Shown here piece after piece: positions 9,171-20,441 of a stretch of DNA of 50,000 bases. Both the position numbers and the translations under genes were made by a program. Location: NCBI GenBank assembly GCA_018398765.1, contig JAHBMJ010004756.1, positions 1 to 50,000 on the forward strand. The letters are read 5' to 3'. This DNA is from Chromera velia. Taxonomy: Eukaryota; Sar; Chromeraceae. A model generated the notes under the pieces. It worked only from the letters and a program-made list of their open reading frames with translations. It was not told where the DNA came from and ran no database searches. Within the stretch, counting starts at the first letter, position 1. Every line of letters begins with the position of its first letter.

Positions 9171-12100
9171 TCACTCATCCTCCTCGAGTACGCGACGTCT
9201 ATTCGGACGTGAACGGGGGCGGACCTCGACAACTTCATTATCAGAATCATCATCCAAACCAGACCGAACGAGCCTTCGTCTCATAGTACCATCAGCTGTC
9301 AGCTGCGCTTTTGCCTTTCTCTTCTTCTGTTCTGCTTCTTTTTTCACAGACTCTGTCACGTCAGCAGGCTCTTCTTTAACTTTCACTCTGATAGAAGGCA
9401 ACGAAAAAGGCACTAGACTTTTGGGAAGCATTGGAGGCGGCATCAAGCCTGCCATGGTCGATGAGGGTGCCGGTGCAGATGACGAAGATACAGCAGAAGC
9501 AGATGCAGCCCCTGTCATGGCCGATGGGGGTGCCTGTGTAGATGACGAAGATGCAACAAAAGCAGATGCGGCCCCTGCCATGGCCAATGGGGGTACTTGT
9601 GCAGATGACAAAGATGCAGCAGAAGCAGATGCGGCCAAAGATGGAGGCACGGGGGGAGGGGGCATGAGATCGGCATCTTGATCTTCTTCATCTTTTTCTT
9701 CTGGTGCAGGGAGTGCAAGCACACCGTTGAGGAAAGTGTTCATTCGGCCGGCATTCGCACTGTTCTTGAGGAAGGCGGAAAATGCGTCAAAGAGCTTCTT
9801 GGCCCAGCAAATCCGCTTCAAAAATCCTGTGCATATGCACAGTACAACCGCCTGAACGTCTCCCTTCAGAGGAGAAACTGACTGTACTGACAATTGAAAC
9901 TTTTATACTAGAAAGTGACTTTTAATTTTCTATATATCACACTAAATTTTATATAAAAAACTAAGTCTTTAAAACACTTAAAATGATTCTATTTATTGTT
10001 TCTTACCTGTATGAAAGTATGAACAACTTTTAAGGATAAGGTTTAATGAGTTTGTGGTGTGTATGTTGGAAATTGTTGGACGTGAGTGAGGTGAAAGAGT
10101 TATAGTATGTTGATATGTCGGAGAGTGATTGCAGACTCTGCAGGCATGTGACAATGCGCAGTGTAATGCACAAACAAGCTGACTTTTATTCTTAATGGAA
10201 TACGCCAAATCCGTATACTGATGTAAGGAGGGAGCACACAGCGGGCAACCCCTATGAAAGGTAAAAATGAATGTCCCTAGGAATGTCTGCAAACAGATCT
10301 GCCGATTTGACACCCACAGAAAGCAGTTCAACCAAACAAATGTTGAGCACTATGACCGTACAAGAGGTAAATGCTTAGCTTCTGAAAGCCTGATCGATCC
10401 ATGGCCTCTAGCTAGAGGGCCTTGCCCACGACCAGCCATCATAGCATTCTTGTTTTTTCTGGGTGAGGCCCGGCACTGGCCACTAGGTCTTAGTCCACCC
10501 AAGAGCCCTACCTCTAAATTCTTATGCAAACAAAAGCTACACCTCACTCCCACAACTTCAGATCACCCGAGATTACCAGCCGTAATGCTTCCTCACGAAA
10601 CCCAAGCACCGATAAACGGTCTTCCGAGAAAGGCTCAGTCTGACCTGCAGCACAAATATGCAAAAATTCATAAAGTGGTTCACCTTCTGGCCACCCAGAG
10701 CTGGCCTCCTCATCCAAAAAGCCTTTCCAGCTCCTCATCTAGAGCTTGTTAGAGCATACGCATGGAAAAGATTCAATAGAAGCTTTACTGGGGCAACTTC
10801 GTAGGCCCCTTTACGTGAAGACGGGCCGTGCATGCCCTTCGTGATGGAAGATTGAAATTGCCCTCTCAGAGCAACCAGTAGAGTGAATGTCATAAACCTA
10901 AGAAAACGCAAAGAAGCCAATCTTCTGGGCTTTCGATAAAGCCTACTTTCATTGCTGGAGAGCAAGTCTGTGTCATACTTTGATCAACTTGAAACATTCG
11001 ACGAAAAGCCGATTTTGGGAGCCGATTTTAGATCGGCCAACCATGTGACGGCCCCAGAAGGCAAGCTACGCATTGTGGGCCAGGGCCCAGCCGGCCACCA
11101 AGGCTAAAAAGCACTTCCCGGCTGCGCGCTGACCCATCAAAAATTTGATTCAAAATACCGATCTAAAAAATTCTTAGTCAGGTCTTCAGAAAGTTCTCCT
11201 CCAATCAGAAAGTCGGGTCAACAGAATGGGCCTCTATCCACAAAATTTTGTTGTCAAGCATTCCATTGGATTGTATTGGAAGGCTTGACAACGACGAAAT
11301 CGTGTTCAGCTTTTTATTCCAGAACCTCATTTTTGGAGAGGTTACAGATTCCGGAGTTTTTTCCCCCTCCGGTATCTGTGTTGGCTGGACACCTCTGGTT
11401 GCTCGTGGGAGTGGTTGCCTCGGTGCAAAGGAGTTGTACAACAACTAGAAGGGTTGCCGTATCAGTTTGGATCGCTCAATCAGGTCAGTTCGTTTTGTAT
11501 CGTTCCACTAGCAACAGAGGGGGGTGGACCCTCTCGCAGGGGTACGAAGCTGGCCAATTTGGAACCCCTGGTGGAGGGGGGAGGTCCGACCTGCTCTGCA
11601 GGTTTGCGTCCAAAATGTGTTTAGGAGTGTTTCCTAGACATATTTTGGATGCAAACCTGCAGAGGAGGTCGGACCCCCCCCTTTCACCAGGGGTACGAAA
11701 TTCTGCCGCTTTGTACCCCTGCGAGAGGGTCCATCCCCCCCTCCTAGTGAGGGAATTAAAAAAATCTTGTTTGCAGAGATGAGCCTTCTTGGTGCATGCA
11801 GAAGGCTTTGTACGATGTCTGTGAGTGTTCCTGTATGGCTGTAACCTGGCCATTGTGGTTTTTGAATGACTGACCGGTCTGCCCTCGGCAAGGCACAAAA
11901 CTGCCGTCTCCCTTTGCATGTGTTGTTCACCTCTGCCCCCCTCCTCTGCTCTTTGCAGGTCGTGGGTCTCCTCCAGGAGATGCTTGTTTTGGCTCCCACT
12001 CTTTCCTCAACTCCTCCAGAGGTAGGTCTTTGCATTTTTGTTAAGGCCGCAGTCTTCAGACTGCAAAAGAGAGCAGCGCCCCTACGTGCCGAGCCTATGT

Positions 12101-15100
12101 TTTTTTCTACCTGCCTGACTGCCTCCGAAATTTCGCCCTTCTTGCCTGCTTGACTGCCCTCCAGCTTTTGGTATTTCTGTCTGGCTAAATGCCTTCTCAA
12201 TTTTGGCCTTTCCGCCCGCCCTATTGCTTTCCTAATTTCGGCCTTCGCCGCGCTCCCAATTTTGGTCTTCCTGCCTGCCCGATTGCCTTCCCAATTTCGG
12301 CCTTCTTGCCTGCCTGACTGCCTTCCAGAGTTTTGCATTCCTGCCATGCTGACTGCTTTCGGATTTTGGCCTTCTTGCCTGCCTGACTGCCCTCCAAATT
12401 TCAGTCTTTCTGTCTGCTTCAATGCTTTCCAAATTTCGGCCTTTCTGTCTGCCTGACTGACTTCGCAATTTCGGCCTTCCTGCTTATCCGGTTGCCTTCC
12501 CAATTTCGGCTTTCCTGCCTGCCTGATTGCCTTCCCTATTTCGGCCTTCCTTCCCACCCAAGTTTCGGAATCCTCCTAACGCTTCCTAATTTTGGTCATC
12601 CTGCTTGCCCGATGGCCTTCCCAATTTTGTTCTTCCTACTGGCCCGACTGTCTTCCCAAGTTCGGCCTTCTTATGTATCTGACTGCCTCCCAGAGTTCAT
12701 TCTTTCTGCCCATATGCCTGCCTTCCAATTTCGGTCTTCTTGGCGGTCTGACTGCTTTCCAATTTCGGCCTTCCTGCCCACTTGATTGCCTTCCCGATTT
12801 CGGCCTTCCTGCCCGTCCGATTGCTTTCCCAATTTCGGTCTTCCTGCTTTTATCTATCATTCTGATGCAAATTGAAGATACAGGTTATGTTTGCATACAT
12901 GCTTTTATGTGTATTCTGGCGATTCGACTGACTTTCTGTTTGTGTACACGTATTTCTGCAGGTGGCATTTACGGGCGTGCATGTTTGATATATACTGAGA
13001 TGCTCCCTCCCTCCTCCCCCCCTGCCTCTGACACGCCCGCCGTTGAGCATTGCCTCATATGAATTGAAAACAAAACAGTTATGATCATGAGAAGAAATGC
13101 TTCAATCGGATCGATTCAGAGCCATTCAGATACATTTTTTATTGTGTTTTCGTCTTAGCGTTAATTTACGATGATAGGTACCAGTCTGAGACACTTTATG
13201 GTTTTAAAAAAATATATACTCTATATATACATTTTTTTATTTCATTTTTTAAACATCTTACTAAGCTTAAATAGTCTTAAATAAATTATAAAAATCAATT
13301 AGTTTAAAGGTTAAACTATCTATTTTAATGTTTTAAAAACTAAATTTTTCAAAGTCACTTTCCAGTACAAAAGTTTCAATTGTCAGTACAGTCAGTTGAG
13401 AGCCCCACAGAAGGTTGAGAAGGGTGCCGGGGGCGACCCTATCCATCTTGTTCTGCTTCTCGAGAATAACCACCGGCTTGGAAGGGTCCCTTCGGTCCTT
13501 GAACTCCTTTCGGAGGGAGATTCCCTTCACTTTGGTCGGTGCCTGCATGTAAAAAGAGGGGAAGGGGGAGAAGAAAAAAGAGGTAAGTGAGCTTTGTTGC
13601 CAAAAAATGGAAAAAAAGACAGCGGGAGAGAGAGGCGACTCACATGTTGGCCCTCCTTCGCCCTCGCGACTTCGACTCCCATCTGCTGTTTGATCGCTTC
13701 TAGGGTCTGACAGTTCTACTATATAATTAAAAAAAATTTTTTTTAAGGGTACCCTAAGACTAATGACTATTACTAGACATCTAAAAGTTGTATTTTTGAA
13801 TAGATCTCATCAAAAGAACCAGAACAGAATAGTTTAAAGCTTAGATTTCATTGGTTCTAGGCCGGTTTTTCCGGTTTTAGTATAATCTGCTAGTCAAAGT
13901 TCCAGAAGAGCGAAGAGGCCGGTTTTGGAACCAGCATAGGAAACCGGGAGAAACCAACTAAAACCATGCAAAACCATATGAAAACAGGAGTCAAATGCAT
14001 GTTTGAGTTGAATTGAATTAACCAAAAGATCATTCATCCTCTCCTGGGCCGTCTTCTTCTTCGTCCTCCTCCAAAATTTCTTAAAACCATGTCTGCAACC
14101 TGGCAAGCTCTTCATTGTCAACCGTAGACTTGGGTGTTTGAATGAAGATAAAAGAATACAGCAGACAGAGCAATGTGATCAATTTGAGCAGTTGTAGTTG
14201 CACATGCGATATACGACACAAATTTTGTCACTTCCCCCTCTGCGTCCTCTTCTCTTGCTCTCATTTGCTCTCTTGTACGAAATGACCCTCAATTCAAGAT
14301 GAGCGTTGTCTAGTATTCTCTTAGGTCCTCTCCCTCTAGCATTCTGGTCGGTTTTTATGCATAAAAATTTGATGAAACCATTGTAATATCATCACAGTTC
14401 TATTGAAAAACGTATTGAGGCCGGTTTTTTGAGTTAGTTTTTGTGTGGTTTCAGTGGTAAATCTTATAGTTCCAAAACTGATTAAGGCTGAGAAAAGGTG
14501 CATAAGGTGCTGGTGCTGGGGCAAAAACAAGTTTGCACCTTAAATCAGGTGCAAAACAGGTGCAAAATAAGGTGCACCGTTTACCCTATAAAAGCTAGGC
14601 TTCTAGGGTTGATTTCTAGTGTTTCTAACGGCCAAAAGGCGCCTCAATCAAGACCTAAAAGCTTTTTATGATATAGATTTGCTACATTGATTTTTACTAT
14701 GCGAAACAACTTAAAATATCACTAGAAATATCAGTGAAAAGGCGATAAAAAGCAAAAAATATGATAATTGAAGACTATATGTCTCTGACTGTCTCATGAC
14801 TTCGGTCTCTTCCTGGGTTTCTTTTCTCAATTTAAGCAACGTTTTTCACCTGTTCAATGTTTGAATATGTTTGGCGCCGGTTGCGTGCTGCACTGTAGTC
14901 CAGTTCTGTCCCTATATAGTCTATAAAACCTTCAAACTGCATGATGCCCCTTTGGAGCAAACTCATAAAGAAAGCAACCACAAATGGTGCATTTTCATGA
15001 AAAAGAAAAAGAAGAAAGAATAAAATAAAAGAAGGCTTTTTTTAATTTGCATTTTTCCTCTGAGCAAGGGTAAATGAGGATAAGTGAGGGCCTGATCTCA

Positions 15101-17490
15101 AAGCTCAGAGCCCAGCCCCGTCACACCCTAGCTCTCTTCTTCACTCACCCCCTAGCTCACCTCCCCACACAAAATGACAACGGAGGACAAAAAAGAGGAA
15201 AAAGAGAAAGAAGAAGAGGAGAAAGAAGAAGAGAGAGCAGGCTCCTTGTAAACTTTGTCTCACTCGAAGTCCGACTTGAAAGTCGACCTCAGTATGTCGT
15301 CTTTCTTCCCTAGAAACTCCTCTGGTTTGATGCGGGCTAGTTGGGGTGGAGGGGAGGCTTTGGCTTTGGCTTTTGATTTGGGTTTGGCTTTAAAGAATGA
15401 GAGAAATATGGACAAAGTCGGATAGGTGCGATTCCTAACCCCAGACCCTCTTCTTTTGACTGACCTGGCTTAATTCATGATGTCCATCCAGACTAGCTTA
15501 TCTTTCTATACCCTCTTGATCGACCTGCAAAGATCTACGTGGCTAGTACAAGTAGTCTTTCCGTCTTCAGATCAAAAAGAAGGCTCTCCCTACTCTTCAA
15601 CAACTCCTCTTTTGTTTGTTAGCATTTGTTTGAAGCCGTCTATCTGGACAGGGCCCCAGTTTGTGAAATTGAAAAATAATTAACTGCAGTGACCCGTATA
15701 CAGGACCGGTATGACTGATGACTCGCGAACGAAGGGGTGAACGCCCTTAGAAAAGCTGCAATTCCATCTAGAGACAGACTTCAAACCCTCTGGAAGTACC
15801 AAACGCAATGAGAAGCCATGGCATGACAGAAAGTCAGATACAGATCTGTATGTGAGCATGCAAACTTGATGAAACTTGACGAGCCATCAGTAGACGGAAG
15901 TGATGAATGGTTCCACTCTCTAAGGCAAAGCAGCAAATCGAATGATCAAACCAATTGCACTCTTACTAACCAAGATAGATCGAGCCTGCCAATTGTAAAG
16001 AACACCCAGCACCAGGTTTCAAAAGTCTTTACCTATAACCGAGAGGGAGAGCGTCAACGTACCTTCACGTATGCATGTTCCCATGTGTGTGCTATTTCTG
16101 CTTCTTTTCATCATATAAAAAAGAATCTACGTACAGCACTATATTAGCATTTATCCTCGGATTGCTAATAAAAGTTGAGGAAGCTGTTTTCCTCCCGGCA
16201 AACCGTTTGGCATTGTGCCATTACTATGCAAACGGACTTAGTCTGCTTACTCAGCTTCTTGACTCAAACCTGTTGTTCTGGTCTTTTTACCCTCGTCCGC
16301 TCCGCGTTGCTATGCATGTACATGCAGTCGTTTCTGTTGCATAAGGCAGCCCATAAAACAGTTCTCATGCTGCAAAGAGAAGAGGTACTCATGCTCTAAT
16401 GGACCTACTTGATTTCATGCAGCGCATGCGTTGTCGAACGTGCGTTCAGTGACCTCTGTATGTAGCCGATTTTAAATTTATCTCAAAAATCGGCTGCATA
16501 TGATTGGATTTGTTCCGCGCACCGCAGCCCGGCAACACGCGCGTTTGGGGCCGCGGGGAGCCGCAAGAGCGGGGCTGCGGCGCGTTATATGGCCATGACG
16601 CTGACACTTTTCACCCAATTCCATTCAATCAGGTGCAAAACAGGTGTATCAGGTGCATCTGGTGCAAAACAGGTGCATCTGGTGCAACTTCTTGGTTTGC
16701 ACCTTTTCTGAGGTGCACCTTTTCCAAGCCTTAAAACCGATAAAAACCGGGACTGGCAAAATACTATAAAAGGGGGGGTAACCAACTATAAACCAAAGAG
16801 AACCACTCTAAAATCATCAGATTTTAAGTTTTTAGGATTAGTTAAGCTTTAGATTGACCTATAAATATAGATTTTAAAGTTTTTTTACATGGTTTTAGGC
16901 ATAAAAACCACTACTGAAACCTAGTGTCTACATCAAGAGTGTCAGACCCTAGGATCGCTTTGAACCCCTCCCGACAAAAGTGTGATAATTTGTAGATGAT
17001 CTTGTAGTTCCTGCACTGCACCGTCTCATTGATCTCAGAGTAGAGGAACGCGGCCTGTTGTTCAGCACTCAACGCGCCCGTCTGCATCTTCTCCAGCAGC
17101 CGTCTCTTTCTTTCCTGATCATCTTCGAAATATGCAGTCCCTGACTGGCTCCACGGACCAGACCCTTTTGCCCCTTCTGCCTGAAACTTAGGAGTCAGCA
17201 AACTCCACAGTTCCGTGTCAGAGAGGCAACAGAGGAGATACACAATGAACAGAAGGACTTTGGATACGCTGCCGCGTTCATCTTTGACTACACAACCTTT
17301 TACAAAGAGAGTAGAGAGAGCGGCCTCTCTCGTATATATACTGTGCGAGCTTTCCTTTCTGCACAGGCTTGCTTTCCGACTCACACTCTGTGCCTGAAAG
17401 GTCAGCCGCGTCAAACCGTCCGAGACTGGTAGGGGCGACTTCACCTGGCGGCCCACCGCCCGGAGGGAAAGGTGTTGCAGGGTTCGACAT
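9171..17490 (-). CDS. Gene B: four-exon nuclear-type protein, interrupted by a DNA element
   Basis: The exons are 17490-17342 (ATG at 17490), 17202-16932, 13706-13644 and 13542-9171. The last is split by the element at 9876-13397. If the element and one GAGA duplicate (9872-9875) are removed, all phases agree and give about 442 residues, ending TGA at 9171. The N-terminus is Pro/Gly-rich. A helical middle part (LLEKMQTGALSAEQQAAFL) weakly recalls SRA1/Sec31-type helices, and I do not claim homology. The tail has Ala/Ser/Pro repeats, a basic stretch (EQKKRKAKAQ), a sumoylation-like site (VKEE) and an acidic patch before a hydrophobic core (DDDSDNEVVEV) resembling a SUMO-interacting motif. I infer nuclear location. 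With the element in place, translation would read out of the exon into the repeat and stop after about 20 foreign residues. Confidence 0.7.
9876..9985. repeat. Left terminal inverted repeat of the gene B element
   Basis: This repeat is inverted relative to 1-110, with no gaps and four mismatches. The high identity of the two ends, which must belong to two different insertions, suggests the family amplified recently. Confidence 0.88.
10040..10965 (-). other. Possible decayed coding remnant inside the element
   Basis: Short minus-strand stretches in different frames (around 10544-10738 and 10735-10965) have protein-like composition, for example DEEASSGWPEGEPLYEFLHI. No frame continues and no transposase motif is visible. 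It may be a ruined transposase or chance; I cannot tell which. Confidence 0.25.
11506..11749. repeat. Foldback repeat with 115 bp arms
   Basis: Left arm about 11506-11622 and right arm about 11636-11749 are inverted copies with a central gap of roughly 10 bp. The ends read CACTAG...CTAGTG. The arms are roughly 85 percent alike by eye and contain G and C runs, so the transcript or single strand would form a long hairpin. It looks like a small MITE or foldback element nested inside the larger element. Confidence 0.85.
12110..12850. repeat. Minisatellite with a unit of about 35 bp
   Basis: About 20 degenerate head-to-tail copies of a 35-36 bp unit containing CCAATTTCGGCCTTC and TGCCTGCCTGA. Because 35 is not a multiple of three, translation cycles through the three frames. 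This produces long open but meaningless basic frames on the minus strand. Interior of the gene B element. Confidence 0.88.
13351..13397. repeat. Right terminal inverted repeat of the gene B element
   Basis: These 47 bp match 64-110 directly and 9922-9876 inverted, with one or two differences. Inside it (13290-13350) the AT-rich sequence only loosely resembles the other copies. It looks as if about 30 bp had been lost from the repeat. Confidence 0.85.
13707..16931. other. Long second intron of gene B with inverted GGTGCAAA-rich blocks
   Basis: This 3.2 kb interval lies between exon 2 (ends 16932) and exon 3 (starts 13706) of gene B. GGTGCAAAACAGGTGCAAAA-type blocks occur at about 14490-14580 and, inverted, at about 16630-16730. 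Both are next to CCGGTTTT-rich AT sequence, suggesting an inserted inverted-repeat element of about 3 kb. A GC-rich patch lies at 16515-16590. I could not fix terminal repeats or a target duplication, and I see no convincing gene. Confidence 0.45.
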
Positions 17491-17502
17491 TCAATTTTGG
17501 TC

Positions 17503-17612
17503 TCTTATAGAAATGGTCTTCTCAGAGGCTTCTCTATGTTCGATGTGCGACTGTGCTTATAGAAATGGTCTTCTCAGATCGAGGCTTCTTTATGTTTGAT
17601 GTGCGACTGTGA
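17503..17612. repeat. Two-copy tandem repeat just upstream of gene B
   Basis: A block of about 52-56 bp beginning CTTATAGAAATGGTCTTCTC occurs twice in tandem, differing by a 4 bp insertion (ATCG) and a few substitutions. It starts about 13 bp upstream of the gene B ATG, so it could be part of the promoter or 5' leader. Confidence 0.8.
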
Positions 17613-19118
17613 GAGGAGAAGAGAGGAGAGTAAGAGAGAGGGAGTACGGTGAGAAGTGCTGCAGTGGCGTACGGCGAGAAATGAGACTGGCGGTGAGGAA
17701 TGCCGCGTGCAACTTTTTTTTTTTTTGTATTTTTTTGTGTGTGGTGAGTTCCACGGATGCGCGCGGGTATACCGCAAAGCCATGCCGTGGCCCCCAACGC
17801 AGCGTTGAACGCGCGTGCGTCGAAGTGTTGTTTGCGTGCGTCGAAGTGTTGCACGAATTTGCGATGCATGCATGCATGCAATCAAATTGTCAGTCTGTCT
17901 GACTTTGCAGCTTCTGTCTGAAGTGAGCAGGCTTCAATCTGGAAGCAGATTGCGAGCCAGTCGAAACAGAAAGCCATCCAACCTTTCAAAGACCTTCCTA
18001 TAAGCTGGTTTTTGTGTTGCAAAGGGTGGAAAAGGCTTTCTGTGTCTTTCAATTTCGAAACTTTGAAAGCCAGATCGATATACTCGATCGGCCTTCATAC
18101 TTTGCATCCAGAACAGGACCGAATACCCATCTACCAGCGGCTTCCCCTTTCTTGCCGCTTCTACTAGATGCACTCAGAAGCTTTCTTCTCTTGCTTGCGC
18201 GCTCGTTCTGTTCGGGCAGGGGGCTAGCTTTGTGAGGAAGGGCGCTTGCCGGGCCTGTATGGTTGCCGGGCTTTGTCTGCATGCATGGCGGATCGAACTC
18301 GGGGATCCATCTAGTGCTCAAAAACACTTCTTGCCGCCTTGGTGACTCGCTTGCGTCGTGTTGGACCTGTGCTCCCATGAGTTCGGGATGTGTCCGGAAT
18401 GAAGCCCCCATGAGTCCGGGATAGGAGAAAGCATCATGGGGTCATCATGGGGGTCATGATAGGGCATGTTACCCCCATGATTGTCGTATAGATCGGGACC
18501 AGATGTGTGTGTATGTGTGTGCAAGTGGGTGTGTTCCTCACTCCGCGTCGCTTCATCGTCGCTTCCAATTAATTGGGTCACTCCATCCCGTCCAGGGACC
18601 TGTTTGACCTAGGGTTTGCAAGAGAGTTGCTCTTCTTTGATCGATGTTGATTCGAACTGGGGTTTTGACTCCCAAATTTGTTTTGCTGATATCTTGATTG
18701 CTTTGTTCTTTTCATTTGAAGGCTGAGGCGCCCGAGAGTGTCTCTGAATCTTTTGCCTCTTTTGTTGAAGAGCCTCTTTGCTTTGTTTGAACAATGAAGG
18801 AACTCGGAGACAATGAATGCCCGGCGTAAGGTGCACCTTTAAATGCAAAGTATGTTTTATTTGAAAAGAAAATTGACGTTTTCTTTGCAAAACACACTTT
18901 CAATCGTGTGCTCTTGATGCCAAACGTTCTCTGCAACTAGCACGTGAGGATACGCGAGGAGAGACGCCCTTACTATGCAGTGACAGTCGTTGTGAGACGC
19001 GCTTGACTGTCGATATTAGATCGATTAGTATGCGCCCTGAGTTGACTGTCCTTTGGGGACGCTCTTTATAATACCAGCGTATGCGTCGTCATAAAAGTTT
19101 TCCATGGGTGTTTTTGTA
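17613..19118. other. Upstream of gene B, unassigned; possible minus-strand coding fragments
   Basis: The minus strand has protein-like frames at 17934-18173 (around KPLVDGYSVLFWMQSMK) and 18609-18890. They change frame, lack clear splice partners and show no recognised domain. There is a TGTG-rich stretch at 18505-18530. I list the interval as unassigned rather than as a gene. Confidence 0.3.
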
Positions 19119-19120
19119 TA

Positions 19121-19743
19121 CCCTGCAGGTAGCTAGGATTTTGCGGGATTTTAGCCCAGGATTTTAGTGGATTTTACGGGATTTTGGCCAGAATTTTAGC
19201 GGATTTCAGCGAATTTTGCCCAAAATTCTGCTGGACTATTTCTTTAGGATTTTAGAATCTAAAATCCTGGCTTTAGGGATTATAAAGACCAAAATCCTGG
19301 ATCCTAGGATTTTAGAAATGAATGCCAGGATTTTATGGGATTTTATGGGATTATACGGGATTTTACGGGATTTTAACATAAACAAAAACAATGAAATAAA
19401 AGTTGATCACAATCAATACCGGTTATCCCTTCTGTGCAGCTTTGAAGTGTGTTATTCATCTTTGAATTTAATTTCATTCATTTCTTGAAAATCCCGTAAA
19501 ATCCCGTATAATCCCGTAAAATCCCGTATAATCCTGTAAAATCCTGTATAATCCCGAAAAAAACCTAGGAAGAGGCTAAAATTTTAGCTTTCTTCCAGGA
19601 TTTTAGATTCTAAAATCCTAGGTGTAGGGATTATATTTTTAACGTTAAGAGTCCGGCAGAATCTTGGGCAAAATCTGCCAAAATCCGCTAAAATCCTGGC
19701 CAAAATCCCGTAAAATCCGCTAAAATCCTGGCTATCTGCAGGG
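19121..19743. mobile_element. Palindromic MITE with TA target site, complete copy
   Basis: The ends are CCCTGCAGGTAGCTAGGATTTT and the inverse, flanked by TA at 19119-19120 and 19744-19745. Much of its length consists of GGATTTTA- or GGGATTTTACGG-type motifs on the left and their complements on the right, so the whole 623 bp can fold. It has no coding capacity. TA duplication suggests mobilisation by a Tc1/mariner-type transposase (inference). Related pieces lie at 45364-45487, 48894-48948 and 49575-50000. Confidence 0.88.
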
Positions 19744-19745
19744 TA

Positions 19746-20109
19746 ATCATTATGGTTATTATATTAATCAATCATAATTATTATCATCATTATGATAATC
19801 AGTCATAATGATTATAGAACATTGCGATTATGTTTATAATCATTACGTCATTATTATAATGAAGCCGTAATGATTATTGAGTTAACCCACAGATGGAATA
19901 GCCGATTGTACATGTTACATCAAAAATTGTGTCTTCATACATGAGTTTCAAACACAAGGTAAGATGCAAACTTAAAGTCACAGCAAGCCATGATACCAGT
20001 CTGAGATGACCGAGACCTGACATATTCAGACGATTAACTCTATAGTTTGAAAATGAGTCAAGTGGACATATGAGACTTCTTCAAAACAGTTCAGCCACCA
20101 CTCAGCAAA
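19746..20109. other. AT-rich spacer with small palindromes
   Basis: Up to about 19880 the sequence repeats TCATAATGATTAT-type palindromes. The remainder shows no gene or repeat that I can name. Confidence 0.5.
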
Positions 20110-20441
20110 CCTGTAGAATCGTATATATACAATTGCTACGGGACGACAGCCAATTTGAAAAGCAACAGAGGGACGTCCAATCTTTGGACTCACCTTCAAA
20201 GCTGCAAAAAGAAGACAAAAGAAATTAGAAAAACAATCGCTACCCAGCATCAGAATGAGCTTAAAAAGAAAATTGCAAAGATGAGAGATAACGTCACTCT
20301 GCTTTCTCATGTTGTCTCCACCACCATGGAGGATGAGGTTCCATTTCCTTCTTCAGTGAATATGTACTTGAATGATCTTCTTGTTAAGTGGCTTATCGCT
20401 GAGTTTCTACCTCCAAACACTTCTAAGTCGGTGATGTGATT
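20110..20441 (+). pseudogene. hAT-type transposase N-terminal fragment (BED zinc finger)
   Basis: One plus-strand frame reads NRGTSNLWTHLQSCKKK, the second half of a BED zinc finger (Cys/His spacing H-x3-C). It then reads LLVKWLIAEFLPPNT, which resembles the start of the hAT transposase core. The first Cys pair is incomplete, the frame stops at 20437-20439, and the downstream catalytic region is missing. It is a decayed hAT fragment, most likely non-functional. Confidence 0.6.

Larger units (their letters stand above)
9876..13397. mobile_element. Inverted-repeat DNA element inserted in an exon of gene B
   Basis: The ends are AACTGACTGTACTGACAATT at 9876 and its inverse at 13397. They match over at least 47 bp, with weaker AT-rich similarity further in. 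The flanks GAGA (9872-9875) and GAGA (13398-13401) form a 4 bp target duplication. No intact transposase was found inside. The interior holds a decayed region (10040-10965), a 244 bp foldback (11506-11749) and a 35 bp minisatellite (about 12110-12850). A 4 bp duplication with long AT-rich ends does not by itself name a superfamily. Sola- or Academ-like groups are possible, and the copy may be non-autonomous. Confidence 0.85.

Noticed and set aside
1-9985. A single 10 kb transposon bounded by inverted repeats 1-110 and 9876-9985
   Set aside because: The orientation suits it, but coding sequence of two host genes runs up to both inner edges without start codons. The 9876 end pairs with 13397 with a 4 bp duplication and frame restoration. 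The two ends therefore belong to separate insertions.
11634-12557. 307-codon basic minus-strand frame with RQEGRNWE-type repeats
   Set aside because: It is produced by a 35 bp minisatellite rotating through all frames, not by selection for protein.
12110-12850. CRISPR-like array
   Set aside because: The units are degenerate head-to-tail copies with no unique spacers, in a eukaryotic transposon.
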